Below are positions 48,401-59,662 of a stretch of DNA of 64,000 bases, one piece after another. Every line of letters begins with the position of its first letter. The first letter of the stretch is position 1. Source of the DNA: Chrysaora quinquecirrha (lineage: Eukaryota > Cnidaria > Scyphozoa > Semaeostomeae > Pelagiidae); contig JACTAT010000061.1 in assembly GCA_014526335.1 (NCBI GenBank), positions 1,431,212-1,495,211 on the forward strand, in the 5' to 3' direction. Under the pieces are notes generated by a model. The model was given only the letters and a program-made list of their open reading frames with translations. It did no database searches and was not told the origin of the DNA. The translations under genes were made by a program, and so were the position numbers.

Positions 48401-51400
48401 CAAATCTGTTGGGTCCGTATCTTTTTCTTTCGTGTAAACGGGGTATTAAAGAACAATAACAGCGATTTTAAAAAGCCAAACCCTCTTATTTGTGAGTGAG
48501 GAAAACTCTGCTGCGTGTGTCTAGCTTATTACCTGAGTCCCAGTTATCGCTCATCAAACAGAGACTTAAACCAATCCTATGCGTCCAGCAGTTGAACTCA
48601 ATAGCGATACTCAACTACGACTCGGGTAATAAGTCTATATACAAGCTAAGTAGGGCATCCTTGATTTAGTCTAAATCGAAGAAGCATAGATTCCAATGTC
48701 AATACCATACAATGTATGGTTTCCAATGTCAACACCAACCTAGGGCGTACAGTGTATGAACAAGGACATACCTGGCCTTCGTTTTGCGTACACTTTCCAT
48801 TTCTTCCTGCATCTGAAGAAGTTGGACGTTGAACTTCTTTGAAATGTTGGCCACTGCTTCTTCATTGTCATTGCTTAATGCTTCAAGCTGAGATCTTAGT
48901 TTATTTATTTCTTGATCCTTCTTCTTTGCATACTACAAAAGACAGTAGAAATTTAAGATCTCATTCAAAAAAGCCTTTTCTTTCATTGAGTGGTAGTCGC
49001 TTATTATTGTTGCGCAGACATTACGGTAAATAGTTTTTTGAGTGGTACAAAACTTCAAAATTGCGAGACATCGGAGACAACTTTGGACAAACTTAAAACG
49101 CTTTCTTCGCCTGGCACTTATCAGGGTATAAACGTCAGAGTATAAAGCTTTTAAGTAGGTATTACGGTTAGTGACATTCGGGTAGGGGAAACTGAATATT
49201 AGATATAGTGGAACCTTCATTAACAGGCACCTCTTTGCAATGGACAATTCCAAAAAACGGACATATACTAAGGCCAATAAGGTCATTTTTTAAAATAAGC
49301 CTCACACATGAACAGCCAGTTTAAGCAGCCTACTAACAACAACAGCAACGTAAGGTGGAGGCTGCGATAACTGGGACTCGTGTAAGGTTAGAATGCAGGT
49401 TAGGGATCACTAGTTACCAGTGATATTGTAATCATACTGTATTTTGGCAACGTTCGGAACAGCGCGAGCTGAAGCAACGAAAAAGAAAAAAATGGCGACT
49501 TGTTGATAGAAAAATACTCTTTAACTCAAAAAAATCCATGTTCATGAACAGTCATCCTCAGTGCAGCAATGCTGGTAAGATTTGCGATAAATTTGCTACA
49601 TGTACATTGTGAAAGCGGAGGCTTCGGGGCGGCAACAATGCTGGTAACAGGGACACTTAACTACAGTTTGACCCTCGTGTAATAAGTCTACAAATTCTTA
49701 GAAAAAGCTTACCGCTGATCCTCCGGATCCTCCATTATCTAATTGATCTTGCAACATGTCTAGTTCTTGCTCAAGATCATTACAATCTCTCTCAGCCTGA
49801 AAAAGCAAAGAACTTAATTAAACCTGACTGCACAAAACGAGAAAAAGATAGTCACAAAAAGATATATAAACAATGGAATTATGCATTCGATATGTTATCA
49901 TAATTTGGTTTTGCATTGTAGTACCACCATACTAACGGTTTCACTTCTGAAAATAAGTAATTGCTCTCAGCACGAATTTTCAAGGAATAAACAGGCATTT
50001 TTTGATGAATCCTTTTATGAGAACATGGGTCTGACATTCTAAAAACAAAACTAAATTGGGTGCATTCTGGTTCGCCCTGTTAGAGAATGGACGACAGTCT
50101 TTGCACCCAACAGTAGCTAAAATAAATAATTACTCTCTACGCGAATTTGCAAGAAAAAAACAGTTATTTTTGGTGAAAAATTTGATGGGAAATGGGTCGG
50201 TATATGCTTGCCTACCTACCAACCTAAGTTGGGTACGTTGCGATCACCCTGTTAGAGCATGTACGAGAATTTTTACACCTAATAGTAGATGAAAAACAAA
50301 CACATCTAGGCTATGATAGGCAGAAACGATGCAAGCAGAAATGTAAGCAAAACTCGGTGCAGGAAATGATGCAGGAGACGACATTATAACCTAAACTCGT
50401 CAAAGATGCAAGTCAGGGAACAAGCAGACAATAATGCAGGCGAAAAATGCATTTTGATAACAATTCAGGCAGAGTTAAAGGCAACAACGAAGACAGCAGA
50501 AATGCAGGCACATATCGATGCAGGCAATGATGCAGGAGACAACATTGTAGCCTACGCTCTTCTAAGATGTAAGTCAGGGTGCAAGCAGACAATGATGCAG
50601 GCGAAAAATGCATTTTGATAACAATGCAGGCAGAGGTAAAGGCAACAACGAAGACAGCAGAAATGTAGGCAGATATGGATGCAGGCAATGATGTAAGCTG
50701 ACAATGATGCAGATGAAACTTGCACTTGTTGTAAATGCTCTGATGCAGGCAGAGGTAAAAGTAGAAATGATGCAAGCAGAAATGTAGACAAATGCCGACG
50801 CAGGCAAAGATGCAGGCAGACAACATTATAGCCAAAGCTATAGTCAAAGATACAAGTGATAGTGAAAGAAAACATCGGTGTTGACAAAAAATAAAAGCAA
50901 TGCAACGATATTGGCAATTTAGGATGCAGGCAGAGATACAAGGAAAGATGCAGGTCAAGGGAAGGCCTGTTGCAAAGTCAAAGCTGTTAAAAATTTTTTT
51001 TGAATCAAACAGCTATTTGTTGCATTTCTAACGAGGAAAACAAACAACTTTGCGATAAGATGCTAAATTAGTTATGCGGTATTATCAGTCTTACCTTTTT
51101 CGATGCGAATTTAGTGCCAGGAACAGCCCAACACCGTTAAATGTTTATGTGTTTGGGATAGTAAGGATAGCATAGTAGTGCTTTTTGAAAAGGGCATATA
51201 ATACCGAGAAAATGCCTTAGAAACCTCCTAGCAGGAAGTCTGGCGAAAAATTGGCGTGGTGAGTTCGCGTTTAATCTGCGATTACGCCAAATATAAAAGG
51301 ACAAATAATCATAATAATAATTCAATTCTTTGCTTTTGAAGTAAATTTGAAATTAGATCTAGCTTCATCTATTAGGAGACATTTATTGTGAAATACTAAA

Positions 51401-54400
51401 GGAATGTTTTAATGTAATTTGCAAATAGGGGAAAATATTTAATGAGAAGGATAGAAACTTAGGTACGACCCAGTGGTAGGGAAATTAAGGGGTAGATGAC
51501 TGTAAAGAGAAGAAATGAAAACCCCTTGTAGTTATTAAACGAGGCAAATTGGCTAAGAGGCTAACAGGCTCTATAATTCATCTAAGGTTCAAGTACACTC
51601 TGCAAATTGTAAGTAGGTTTCTAGTTAGAAGAAAAGAAAGCTTTCTAGTTTCATAATGTATGCCTTAAGTTCGGCGAGTTAGTGCTAAAGAATAGAATGA
51701 ACGGCTTAATGAGCCAATGAGCAGTATTCCTATCATATCGTTAAGGTAACGAGCTCAAAGATCTTTACCCAGAGACTCTCAAGTTTGTTGAAATTTAAAT
51801 TAATATTAATAATTTATGAAAATTATGTGAAAGTTAATAATATTTTCAGCCCAAGGTTCTAAATCGACGAAATGTCTTTAAGAAGACAGGTTTTTCTTTG
51901 ATTAAAAGTAAAACACTTCTGTTGGAAAATTCAAGAAACAAATGAGGTCCATGGGTACGACTTAACCAGCTGATCTTAGCCAAAGGCTATAATGGAATCC
52001 TACGACCCACTGGGCTAGCGTATGCAAAACTGTCTTCAATTAATGAAATCTGTTTTATTAAATATTTGAAGAATTATAAAACAATCATGGAATTGAATCA
52101 TTGACTTTTGTGGTTGTAAATGTCATTAAAGACTGCTAAGACTAAGGAAGGCTTTGTGCTTGAGTATAAAAACAGAAGCCTAACATTATGTGTACGAAAG
52201 AAAATTTGTTGTCGAATTTATAGGGAGAAGTCTCTAAAATTCTGATTTTCTCAGTGTAGAACTATTTAGGGGTATATCTTCGATATCTAGAAAAATATTT
52301 TGGGGGAAAATGATTGAGGGGTTTCGTGGGTAGCAAAACAGCTGATTTGGAAATGGAGATTTTTAGGCAGGGTCGATGAGGAGATAGCCACACGAACTTA
52401 ATTCCTATTATCCTATACGTTGATTAAAAGAACTGATGTCTGAAGACGCCCATGTCGGAGAACAAAAAAATCACCAACCAGATTATGGAGATCATGGTTT
52501 TTGTCTTCTAAATTAGGTATGGTAGCTTGCACAGCCCCTGTGAGGTGTGTTTAAGGCGTGACTGGATTGGAGAGTAAACTTTCAAGAGATTATTCTTGGT
52601 AGTTAAGAGATTTTAGCAGTGTTGCTGCGCTGAAACTGATCACTGCTCTGGAAAGATCAACTGATTTTTCAACGAGATATTTTATCAGCGATAATCTTTG
52701 GCCGAACATATTAAGAACTGTTTTTGCATTAACTCGCTTATCTGAACCCAAATTTATTCTGGTTATCCAATGACATCCGATATCTTCAAAATGACCGAAA
52801 CAATTTTAAACATACTGGTGTACATCAATAAATCCTTGCTCTTTCCTAGCTTTATATGTGTTGTTGCGTACCCAAGGAGGGAATAGGGGGTTCCTGACCC
52901 CCCACTTTTTTAAAATATGGTCCTCGAGATTTGTCTAAAAACGTAAAACTCATGGGGGAGGGGGCAAAAAGGACGTTTCCCCGCATCTGCGCATTTGCAA
53001 AAAATTTTTTCAGACCCTCCCCCCCCCACTACTTCAGACCTGGGTACGCCACGGCAGTTTAGTAAGTTTTTACTATTTTTATACCAAGCCTAAGATTTGT
53101 CAAAATGTCCCGATACTAGGTTTCCCTATTGTTTCGCTTTTTTAAACATTTTCGAAATATCTAGATTCAGAATTTTCCCCGACTATTCACAGCAATACAC
53201 TAAGCTTTGGTGTGACACATGAAGAAGTTCAACCAATCAAAAGGCAAAATGCACGGCATCAAAGGCAAAGGAATACAAAGAAATTTCTGGCAAAACAGCA
53301 GTGGAAATAAAGGCTCGTAGATACTCATGAGGCTTTAATCATATACAGCAGCCTGACTGGCGTAAAGGAGTAGGTATACAATGAGAACTCGGCAATAAAC
53401 AAGGGAAAATTTATAGGGATATTTTGGGATGTTTCACTTACCCTCTGACGGGCTTTCTCTCCTCATCAAGCTGTGACTCGAGCTCATCGTTTCGATTCTG
53501 GAAAACAGAACATCTTCATTAACAAGAAGAAAATGCAAAGAACTAAATCTAGATGAAAAACATTTTCTCTGAAAAGTCTTTAGACTGTTTACCCCGGGCA
53601 CCAGAGCCTCAAGGGCCAGATGGAGTGGGAAATAGGTAACAAGGTAAATGAGAGGGAAAGGTGTAGATCTACTAGCACTTAGTGTTATCTTAGGAAATTT
53701 TATTGAATCGGCTGTTGAATTACCCAAATTTAAGAGGAAAAACTGTATCATAATTTCGGTTTTGCAGATGAAAATTTGGAAATTTTTGAGAGGTTATCAA
53801 TTAGAAACGGTAGATCAGTCTATACTGCAATGAATCTACAATACAACTGCGGTATACTGAAAGAATCACTGCAGAGATGTATCTGAAATTAAGATGCCAA
53901 AATCACTAATATATTCAGCTAAGAAACGTTAAAAACTCGATCAAACCACCACATGCGCGCTGTTTAGAGTGGGTGTTAGCATCATACGGTAAACGAATGA
54001 TCTGATATAGTTGCAATTTAGAGTGTGGGATAAAGGTCTATTAAAAGTAGCTACTCTGCGCGCGACTCGAAATGAAGACATTGGCCATGCGGCGGTTCAC
54101 GCATCAATCCCGAACTCCGAACAGATTCGGAACGGAACGGAATTACTATCAATTAATTACAGAAATCAAACCAATTTTGTCCGGCGGGTGATATGCTTTG
54201 TTGACCGTCTCTATCCGCTGTAGTTTGTTAGAGAATCAGCGCTCACAGACGGAATCGCATAGAAAAGACAAGACAATCAAGGAATTTGTCCTCTAGTGTT
54301 ATAAACAAACATCATTGTTAGTTTTCGAATTGTGTTTGCTGAATGGGGAGATTTATAGAGTAAGCCTCCATTCGTAAAATACATGAAATAGGAACGAAGC

Positions 54401-55152
54401 ACGATTCTTAGGGCTGTTAAGGCTTTAGAGCAATCTTGCATATCATAGCATCGAGTTTTAGATTAAACCTACGAAATTCTGTTTATTTCAGACCATTGCT
54501 AGGACTCCAAGTAATTTCACGTCTTTACCTCAACTCACAAGCTCATAGAATAGCTATGATACAGTTTTCGGTACGCTACCTTGCTTATAGTTGTACAGCT
54601 GCAAATTCAAGGCGGTAAGCGAAAGACAGTTGGAAAATATCGACCGTTTGGAGATAAATTAACAGGAAATATGGAGAGAGCATAGGATTATGAAGAAAAC
54701 AAACATTCCCAGCTCTCCATAGTCTATTGGAACAAAACGACAAATAAGCATTAAATCAGATAGGGCTATGTCCGCTGCCGTATATTTTCTATCGTACTAT
54801 AAGCGCTTTTAGGTTTCCTATAGTTGGGAAGGCTACAGCGTTTACTTGGGAAAGATGGTACCTAAAAATGCTAGTTTTTTCTTCAGAAACATAAAGAAAA
54901 TAAGTACCATGATAAATGAGAATATTTCAGCAATTTCATATAGGAGGAAAATCGTGATCGTGCTTAGTACGTTGCTGAATTTCTGCTCAAAACTGAAATA
55001 ATTTTCAACTGAACGTTCAAAGATAGTCAAGAATTATATAGTATTTATAGTAAAATACACAAAACTAACAAAACTATAAAAAATTTATATACCTTCAATA
55101 ACTGTACTTCATAATTATTCCTCTCAGGAGCTGGTGAAGTTAGGCTCTTCAT
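36427..55152 (-). CDS. Prm: Paramyosin, copy B (20 exons, ~832 aa)
   Basis: Exons in transcript order: 55093-55152, 53442-53497, 49713-49796, 48772-48932, 47443-47521, 46884-46943, 46509-46694, 45879-46075, 44788-44920, 43851-43988, 43381-43459, 42772-42887, 42002-42126, 41320-41461, 40543-40592, 40319-40447, 39320-39520, 38152-38322, 37080-37280 and 36427-36555 (TAA). From exon 2 to 19, lengths and phases equal copy A except exon 3 (84 vs 87). The rod is a pure coiled coil without motor: QIEELEEAK, GVRYMKNQIRKLETK, KYRKAQAEVDDAEERAQ. The start is placed at ATG 55152 (MKSLTSPAPERNNYEVQLLK) because it is in frame with exon 2. Exon 3 ends NGGSGGSA where A has ETGGVQALQ. The C-terminus is short (GRARGKVAR). 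Exons 2 and 15 each lack one base (56 for 57, 50 for 51). It is probably a thick-filament core protein alongside copy A. Confidence 0.85.
39680..40316. repeat. (CATAAA)n microsatellite with higher-order structure
   Basis: ACATAAACATAAAC-type repeat fills the paramyosin B intron directly after the donor of the 40319-40447 exon. Interruptions such as CATTAAGTAAAATTAAAC recur near 39918, 40034, 40115 and 40206. They mark a longer repeating unit that has been amplified. Confidence 0.9.
40694..41030. mobile_element. Degenerate AAACATTTG-type MITE
   Basis: The left end CTCTGGCCAAACGATCAGAC and the right end TTTGACATAAGTTTGGTCAAG are rough inverted repeats. The interior repeats AAACATT/GTTTGACAAAT motifs, as in the 2309-2913 family. 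It lies in a paramyosin B intron. Confidence 0.5.
43250..43312 (-). mobile_element. tRNA-derived SINE head (fragment)
   Basis: The minus strand reads GCCGTGCGATCGATAAGTTG then TCGGTTCAAGTCTCGCCTGG, similar to the anticodon-to-B-box part of the SINE at 34363. No A-box is recognisable. Confidence 0.4.
43559..43797. mobile_element. Fold-back element with ~48-bp inverted ends
   Basis: AATAATCTACTGGCTGCATG... followed by TTGACTTATTACCTGAGTC is mirrored at the right by GACTCAGATAATTAGTCAAA... followed by CAACCAGTAGATTATT. It lies in a paramyosin B intron. A relative with TTATTACCTGAGTCCCAG arms lies at 48520-48637. Confidence 0.65.
44990..45830. repeat. (TAGTAA)n microsatellite, ~840 bp
   Basis: Dense AATAGTAATAGTAAT repeats with CGTAGT and CAATAG variants fill the paramyosin B intron between the 45879-46075 and 44788-44920 exons. 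Reading frames of poly-Ser/Asn or poly-Val/Ile across it are artefacts. Confidence 0.95.
47588..47858. mobile_element. MITE with GGCC-like termini
   Basis: The left end GGCGCTGGCCAAACATTG then TTGGTCAAACAAATGAG is mirrored at the right end by GTTTGGCC-like sequence ending CCAGGACC. TTA precedes the left end; TTT follows the right, so any target duplication is imperfect. Interior motifs match the 2309-2913 family. Confidence 0.6.
48520..48637. mobile_element. Short fold-back element
   Basis: AGCTTATTACCTGAGTCCCA with GTTATCGCT and, at the other end, AGCGATACTCAACTACGACT with CGGGTAATAAGTCT form inverted arms around TGCGTCCAGCAGTTGAAC. It is related to the element at 43559-43797. Confidence 0.55.
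50330..50955. repeat. GATGCAGGCA-rich tandem repeat, ~161-bp unit
   Basis: GCATTTTGATAACAA recurs at 50449 and 50610 (161 bp apart) within matching context: CAAGCAGACAAT, GCAGGCGAAAAAT, AAAGGCAACAACGAAGACAG, GATGCAGGCAATGATG. Further, more degenerate units run to about 50955. It lies in the long paramyosin B intron between the 53442-53497 and 49713-49796 exons. Frames rich in Cys/His/Leu on the minus strand are repeat artefacts. Confidence 0.85.
50960..53430. other. Remainder of long paramyosin B intron
   Basis: I see no exon, recognisable gene or clear repeat array here. The base composition is AT-rich, with short homopolymers (a C run near 53022). Confidence 0.45.
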
Positions 55153-55439
55153 TTTTGCTCGATGAAAATTCTCGACGAAAATCTGCACCGTAGATTTAGC
55201 AACCAGTCACATCAAGTAATGATCCCAGTATGGCCAAAGTTGTTATATTTCGTACCTTCTCTGCACTGATTTGCTCGTCTATAACGTCGACTGGGTTTTC
55301 GAGGAATCGGCTCCTTGGACATCGCGGCGGGTGGACCTTTAACCGTCAGTTGGTTATGTGATGGCCGGACTATGAAGAGAGAACGGCTTTGACTCGGCTT
55401 GGATGCTGGAGGCTTGAATTTTCGGCAAACGCATGACTT

Positions 55440-56225
55440 TACGAAAGAAAGGTTTACCTGAAAAGTAAGTAGGCCTATACATACTGATAGACTGATAAAA
55501 AGTCGTTTATCAAAGAAAAATAAGATAGATAACTACTCTATAGTCCGCATATAAAGTAAGGGATCCAAAAGAGGGTCCAAGTTTACCTGAAAGAATAGGG
55601 GGTCCAAAAGACAGACGTTGAGTATACATACTAACAGGCTATCAGGAATCCATATATAGATTTATCGAGGGAAAGTCTGGCATCAGTAATAGACAATAAC
55701 TACTCTTACAGCATCAGATTAAGAGGTCCGAAAGAGGTTCCAAATCTACCACGAAGAGTAGGGGTCCGAAACAAAGGCAGACGTTAACCTGAAAGGAAAG
55801 TATACACATTGACAGACAATGAACGAAAGCCATTTATCAAAGAAAAGTAACGCAGTTACAATATACGGTATCTACTCCTATTGCCTCTAACAGAGTAAGG
55901 GTAAGTTACTTCTATAGCCTGAAAGAGTAGCGGACCAGGCGAAAGTCAGAAGTTTATCTGAAAGTTTATTATCAAAAATATTAAACTGACAGAAAGCAAT
56001 ATAAGTGAAAGTAGGGCAAACAACAGATATGGTAACTGCTCTATAGCCGCTAATAGAGGGGTCCACAGGATGGTCCAAATTTACCTCGAAGTGTCCAAAA
56101 TAAAGAAAAAAGTTTACCTAGTTAAGTATACCTAATAGCAGACTGACAGAAAGCAATACAAGAGAAAGTGCGGTAGTAAAAATAGAACAATAGATAACTA
56201 ACAAGGGGTTCAAAGGCGGGACAAA
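55440..56225. repeat. Degenerate tandem array (~160-190-bp unit) upstream of paramyosin B
   Basis: Four to five diverged units share the order TTTACCTGAAA, AGTATAC...ACTGACAG-like, TTATCAAAGAAAA, ACTACTCTATAG and GGTCCAAA-TTACC. The array starts about 290 bp upstream of the chosen ATG at 55152, in the likely promoter or 5' leader region. Confidence 0.65.
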
Positions 56226-56434
56226 ATTTTTCAATTTTGATTATTAGGGGTTCTGAATTGATGGAGGATGGAATATCTAACACTCTTCAAAAATTTGAAA
56301 AAGGACAGCAAGTCAATGTTTTCATGGAAAAATGTATGCTCTAAAAAAGGAAATACACTGCTATTAAATAACGGACGCATCTGAATAGACACATTCGAAG
56401 AACCCTCCTCTGCAACGGATAATAACATTGGTTT

Positions 56435-56565
56435 CACTGAGGGGCTATACCCTCCTAGGAAGTCTCGTAAGCCCTTACCTGAAAACCTATTGAAATGCCT
56501 TTGTTTAAACAGAAATCTCGTACGGCATTTTGAAGGGTGAAAAGCCCCTCGAGTTTCACTTATAA
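56435..56565. repeat. Dispersed ~125-bp repeat (GGGGCATTTC family), copy 4
   Basis: CTGAGGGGCTATACCCTCCT, GAAAACCTATTGAAATGCC, CAGAAATCTCGTACGGC and AAAAGCCCCTCGAG follow the motif order of the copies at 24407, 31418 and 33818. Confidence 0.5.
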
Positions 56566-57539
56566 TGACAAGAGAGTCAAGGTATGTAATATAGAACGGA
56601 GATTGGGTGGGAGAAACTCACGGAGATGGGAAAATCACAACCCAATGACATAAGAGTGTCTTCTTTCTGAGTCCTTGAGCGCACCAGCACACCTACGGCT
56701 TGTGGCTGATAAAGTAGAGGCTAGATTGAACAGAAGCCCATAGAACTTATTGGATAAGATTAATACCTCAGAATATCCGGGGGATCAACGACAAGAAAGG
56801 TCAGCAGTAGTATCTGAAAAATGCATTTGCTCGTAAATCCTGTAAAGAGAATGAGACGAGAAGATACAATGAACCCGCCCTTAAAACTGTTTGATCTTCA
56901 AGGCTCATATGTCTAGAAGGGCAAACCCGTCGAAATTTGAATAGAATTGTAAACTGTAAAACAAAAATAAATCAGAAGATTATTAAATGGTCATTGGAAA
57001 ATATTAATATCTGGAACGTTGGAAAACATTAATTATAGAACACCTAAATGAAAATAAGGTGCCTTGATCTGTTTGCCATAACTCGGAACCAGTTCTCAAT
57101 GTAACTTGTTTTAGATGCGATAACAAGCAAAAACTTCACGAGCTTAATTTCATGCAGCATTTTACAGAGAATAAATGCGAAATCATAAAACAAATAGACT
57201 TTAAATGAAATCGTCGGTGAAAAAAGGTTTTCAGGTTCTACGCTAATATTGATCATCTAAGTTTGTTGGATACATTTTCACATGCTTTCATTGTTGAACA
57301 AATGTTTGAATCTGAAAAGAGTTCGTTGGCAAATAAATTTTGATTTATTGCAAATATCTGTCGTTTAAACAATGTCTGTATACTAGGAAGGTGAAGGAAT
57401 GTCTTTGTAATTTTGAGAGGGACTAAGACTACCTAAGTTTAAGGTTGAGAACCTCTTTTGGAAATATGCAGAACCGTGAGAAAGGTGAAGGGGCAGTGGA
57501 ATGGTGTATGTAAAGCCATTCGCTAGGAACTCAGAAGTG

Positions 57540-57660
57540 TGTTAAGCAATCGAAGCCTCAACCCTCGCTGTGAGGCTACCATAGCTGGGGTTCGAACCAC
57601 GACCTCGCTGAGCTTCTGATACAAGAAGCCAGCTGGATTAGGCCAAGAAGCCACAGCATC
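57540..57660 (-). mobile_element. tRNA-derived SINE-like copy
   Basis: On the minus strand TGTGGCTTCTTGGCCTAATC and CAGCTGGCTTCTTG (A-box region) precede GTGGTTCGAACCCCAGC (B-box-like) and CCTCACAGCGAGGGTTGAG. The order matches the copy at 8160-8265. Confidence 0.55.
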
Positions 57661-59662
57661 TTAAAAATACTGAAAAGTTCAAAAAGACAGAACACTACTT
57701 TTAAAACATGCAAAGTAAGAAAAAAAGCCCGCAATTACTTTCTTCTTTGGTATCGTGTTCTAGTCTGGCCTTTCTGACGTGTAAGGGCATCCAAAATTCT
57801 TTTGAATTAAAACTGAAACCAAGACCTTTAAGTTTTTTCCATGGATATAGGATCAGAGATAGCAAAAGATGGTTTGAGGATAAGCACGTTCAGTTTGGAA
57901 GAAAAGCTGGAATTAGTGTGTTTTTCTGTATTACTTATTTTGATGGGTGAACTGTTAACATCAAAAGATCTGCTCTGAGCATTTAAGCAAACATATCTCA
58001 ATTTGGAGACAATCACCAGATTTGTCAAAAACTTCCATTTATGGGCAATACTTTGGGCTGGGTTCTTCAATATAGAAAATGATACAGTCCCCCTGACTAT
58101 GATCAGTAAAGGAACACCTTTAAACTAACATAATTAACCCAGGATTTGAATTTATTTCAATTAACAAGGCATATCATGGCTCAGAAATCAATGAATCTGT
58201 GGGCTAAATAATAAATTTAATCTATCCTGCAGAGCACTGTTTATATGTTAAGGGATTCTCATAATGAGTCAAATAACTAGTTGTTGGTCAAATCTGTTAA
58301 TTCAACAAACAGAATGTGCTCATGTTGGGCAAAATAAAGGCAGAATTTAAAACATAGACAATGATTTTGCTTTAAAATAAGAATTGGCATCTGCTAAGAG
58401 TAAATCAATCAGAATTATATTGATATGCTGGTGCTGGTAGGAGTTTGTGTACAAGAAGTCCATAGTAAAAATAAATCAGGATACCACCCTTATGGGTGAA
58501 TTTTTTTGGTTTCTGGCCTTAACAGCCTGATTTTTACTTTCCGTCCACCCACTACCCCCATTGCAGAGTTGAGCAATTGAACACCCGAGTTTGTCAATAG
58601 AACAATAGGCTAACAAAATGGTGAAACAAAAGAAAGGGGCTCTTGCACACCGATATCTTGTTGAAAAAGGCCATACTCTGCAAACCGGCCCACTACACAT
58701 TCTTTTATAAGAAACTGGTGTATGGAAAACTAGATTAAAAAATTCTTCATGAGCAACTCCTAAAAAACATTCTTGAAGGCATTCAATGATGTACTATATG
58801 CCAAATTCTCTGGCTGGCATGGAAGAGCAAATTCTATATTGTTCTTTCTATTGTTCTATTGTTTAAACTTCAGCAGCGCAGCGTGGCCCTTTTCTGTGGC
58901 GTGGCATATACATGGAATGTACCTTGTTTAGCCAAATGCGTCAAGTTGTCTTTTGATGAGGCGACTTGACCATGATGTGCAGCAACTTGACTCATGATTG
59001 TGCAAAGTGGGCAGTGTGTGCAGTCTGTGGCGAGATGACATGATGACTACTTGTGCTATCCTTTTCGTCACCATTTCAGATTTTAGGCAATATAAGCGCA
59101 GCTTCACAAACACGGTATTGCATTGCACGAACTGCTCATATGGGAACAAGACTGCATTACCTTATGGTATGGCTTACTAGCTGGATACTTATCTAAAGAC
59201 TTACAGTGCCGTAGGCCTAGGCGTATACGTTATACGTAGACTACTGTAGACTATCTGACTATGTAGGCCCATTTCTTCAAACTTCAAAGACTGAAACAAC
59301 CATCAAACAAAAAGCTGACGTGAGAGCTTCAGTTCATTATTTATTTAAAATATTGTACACATATCAATCATTCGACTTACCTCAGGCTGTTAAAAAGCTA
59401 ACGGCTGCTTCTTTTTGACTTTAGGGCTTCATATCTTCACTATTTTTCATGCCGCTTTTGCTTTGGATCCCCGACATGTTTTTTTCAGAATTGGAGTTTT
59501 TGCGCTATTTTTCGACCGCTCGGTCCCAGTCCCAGTTTTCCCACAGGGAACCGAGAGGTAATGAAATATTTTTCAGTTGCTTGCAAAACACTTTTTTCGA
59601 AAACTGGAAAAACTTTATCAAAAAGACTTAAATTAAAGTAAAAAGTTAAAAATAACTGAAAT

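Larger units (their letters stand above)
56226..59662. other. Region between paramyosin B and the MLH3 segment
   Basis: This holds a GGGGCATTTC-family repeat copy (56435-56565) and a SINE (57540-57660). I looked for the MutL N-terminal ATPase motifs on the plus strand, as upstream MLH3 exons, and saw none. Short frames such as 57708-57950 (+) have no recognisable content. Confidence 0.45.

Noticed and set aside
51090..51120. Possible exon ending KFASKK before a GTAAG in the long paramyosin B intron
   Set aside because: No AG acceptor upstream within reach. Exon 2 joins exon 3 directly once a one-base break in exon 2 is allowed.
13930..55152. Interpretation as myosin heavy chain genes
   Set aside because: Both A and B start with a short leader directly before the rod, contain no P-loop, switch or IQ motifs, and have paramyosin length; only the rod resembles myosin.
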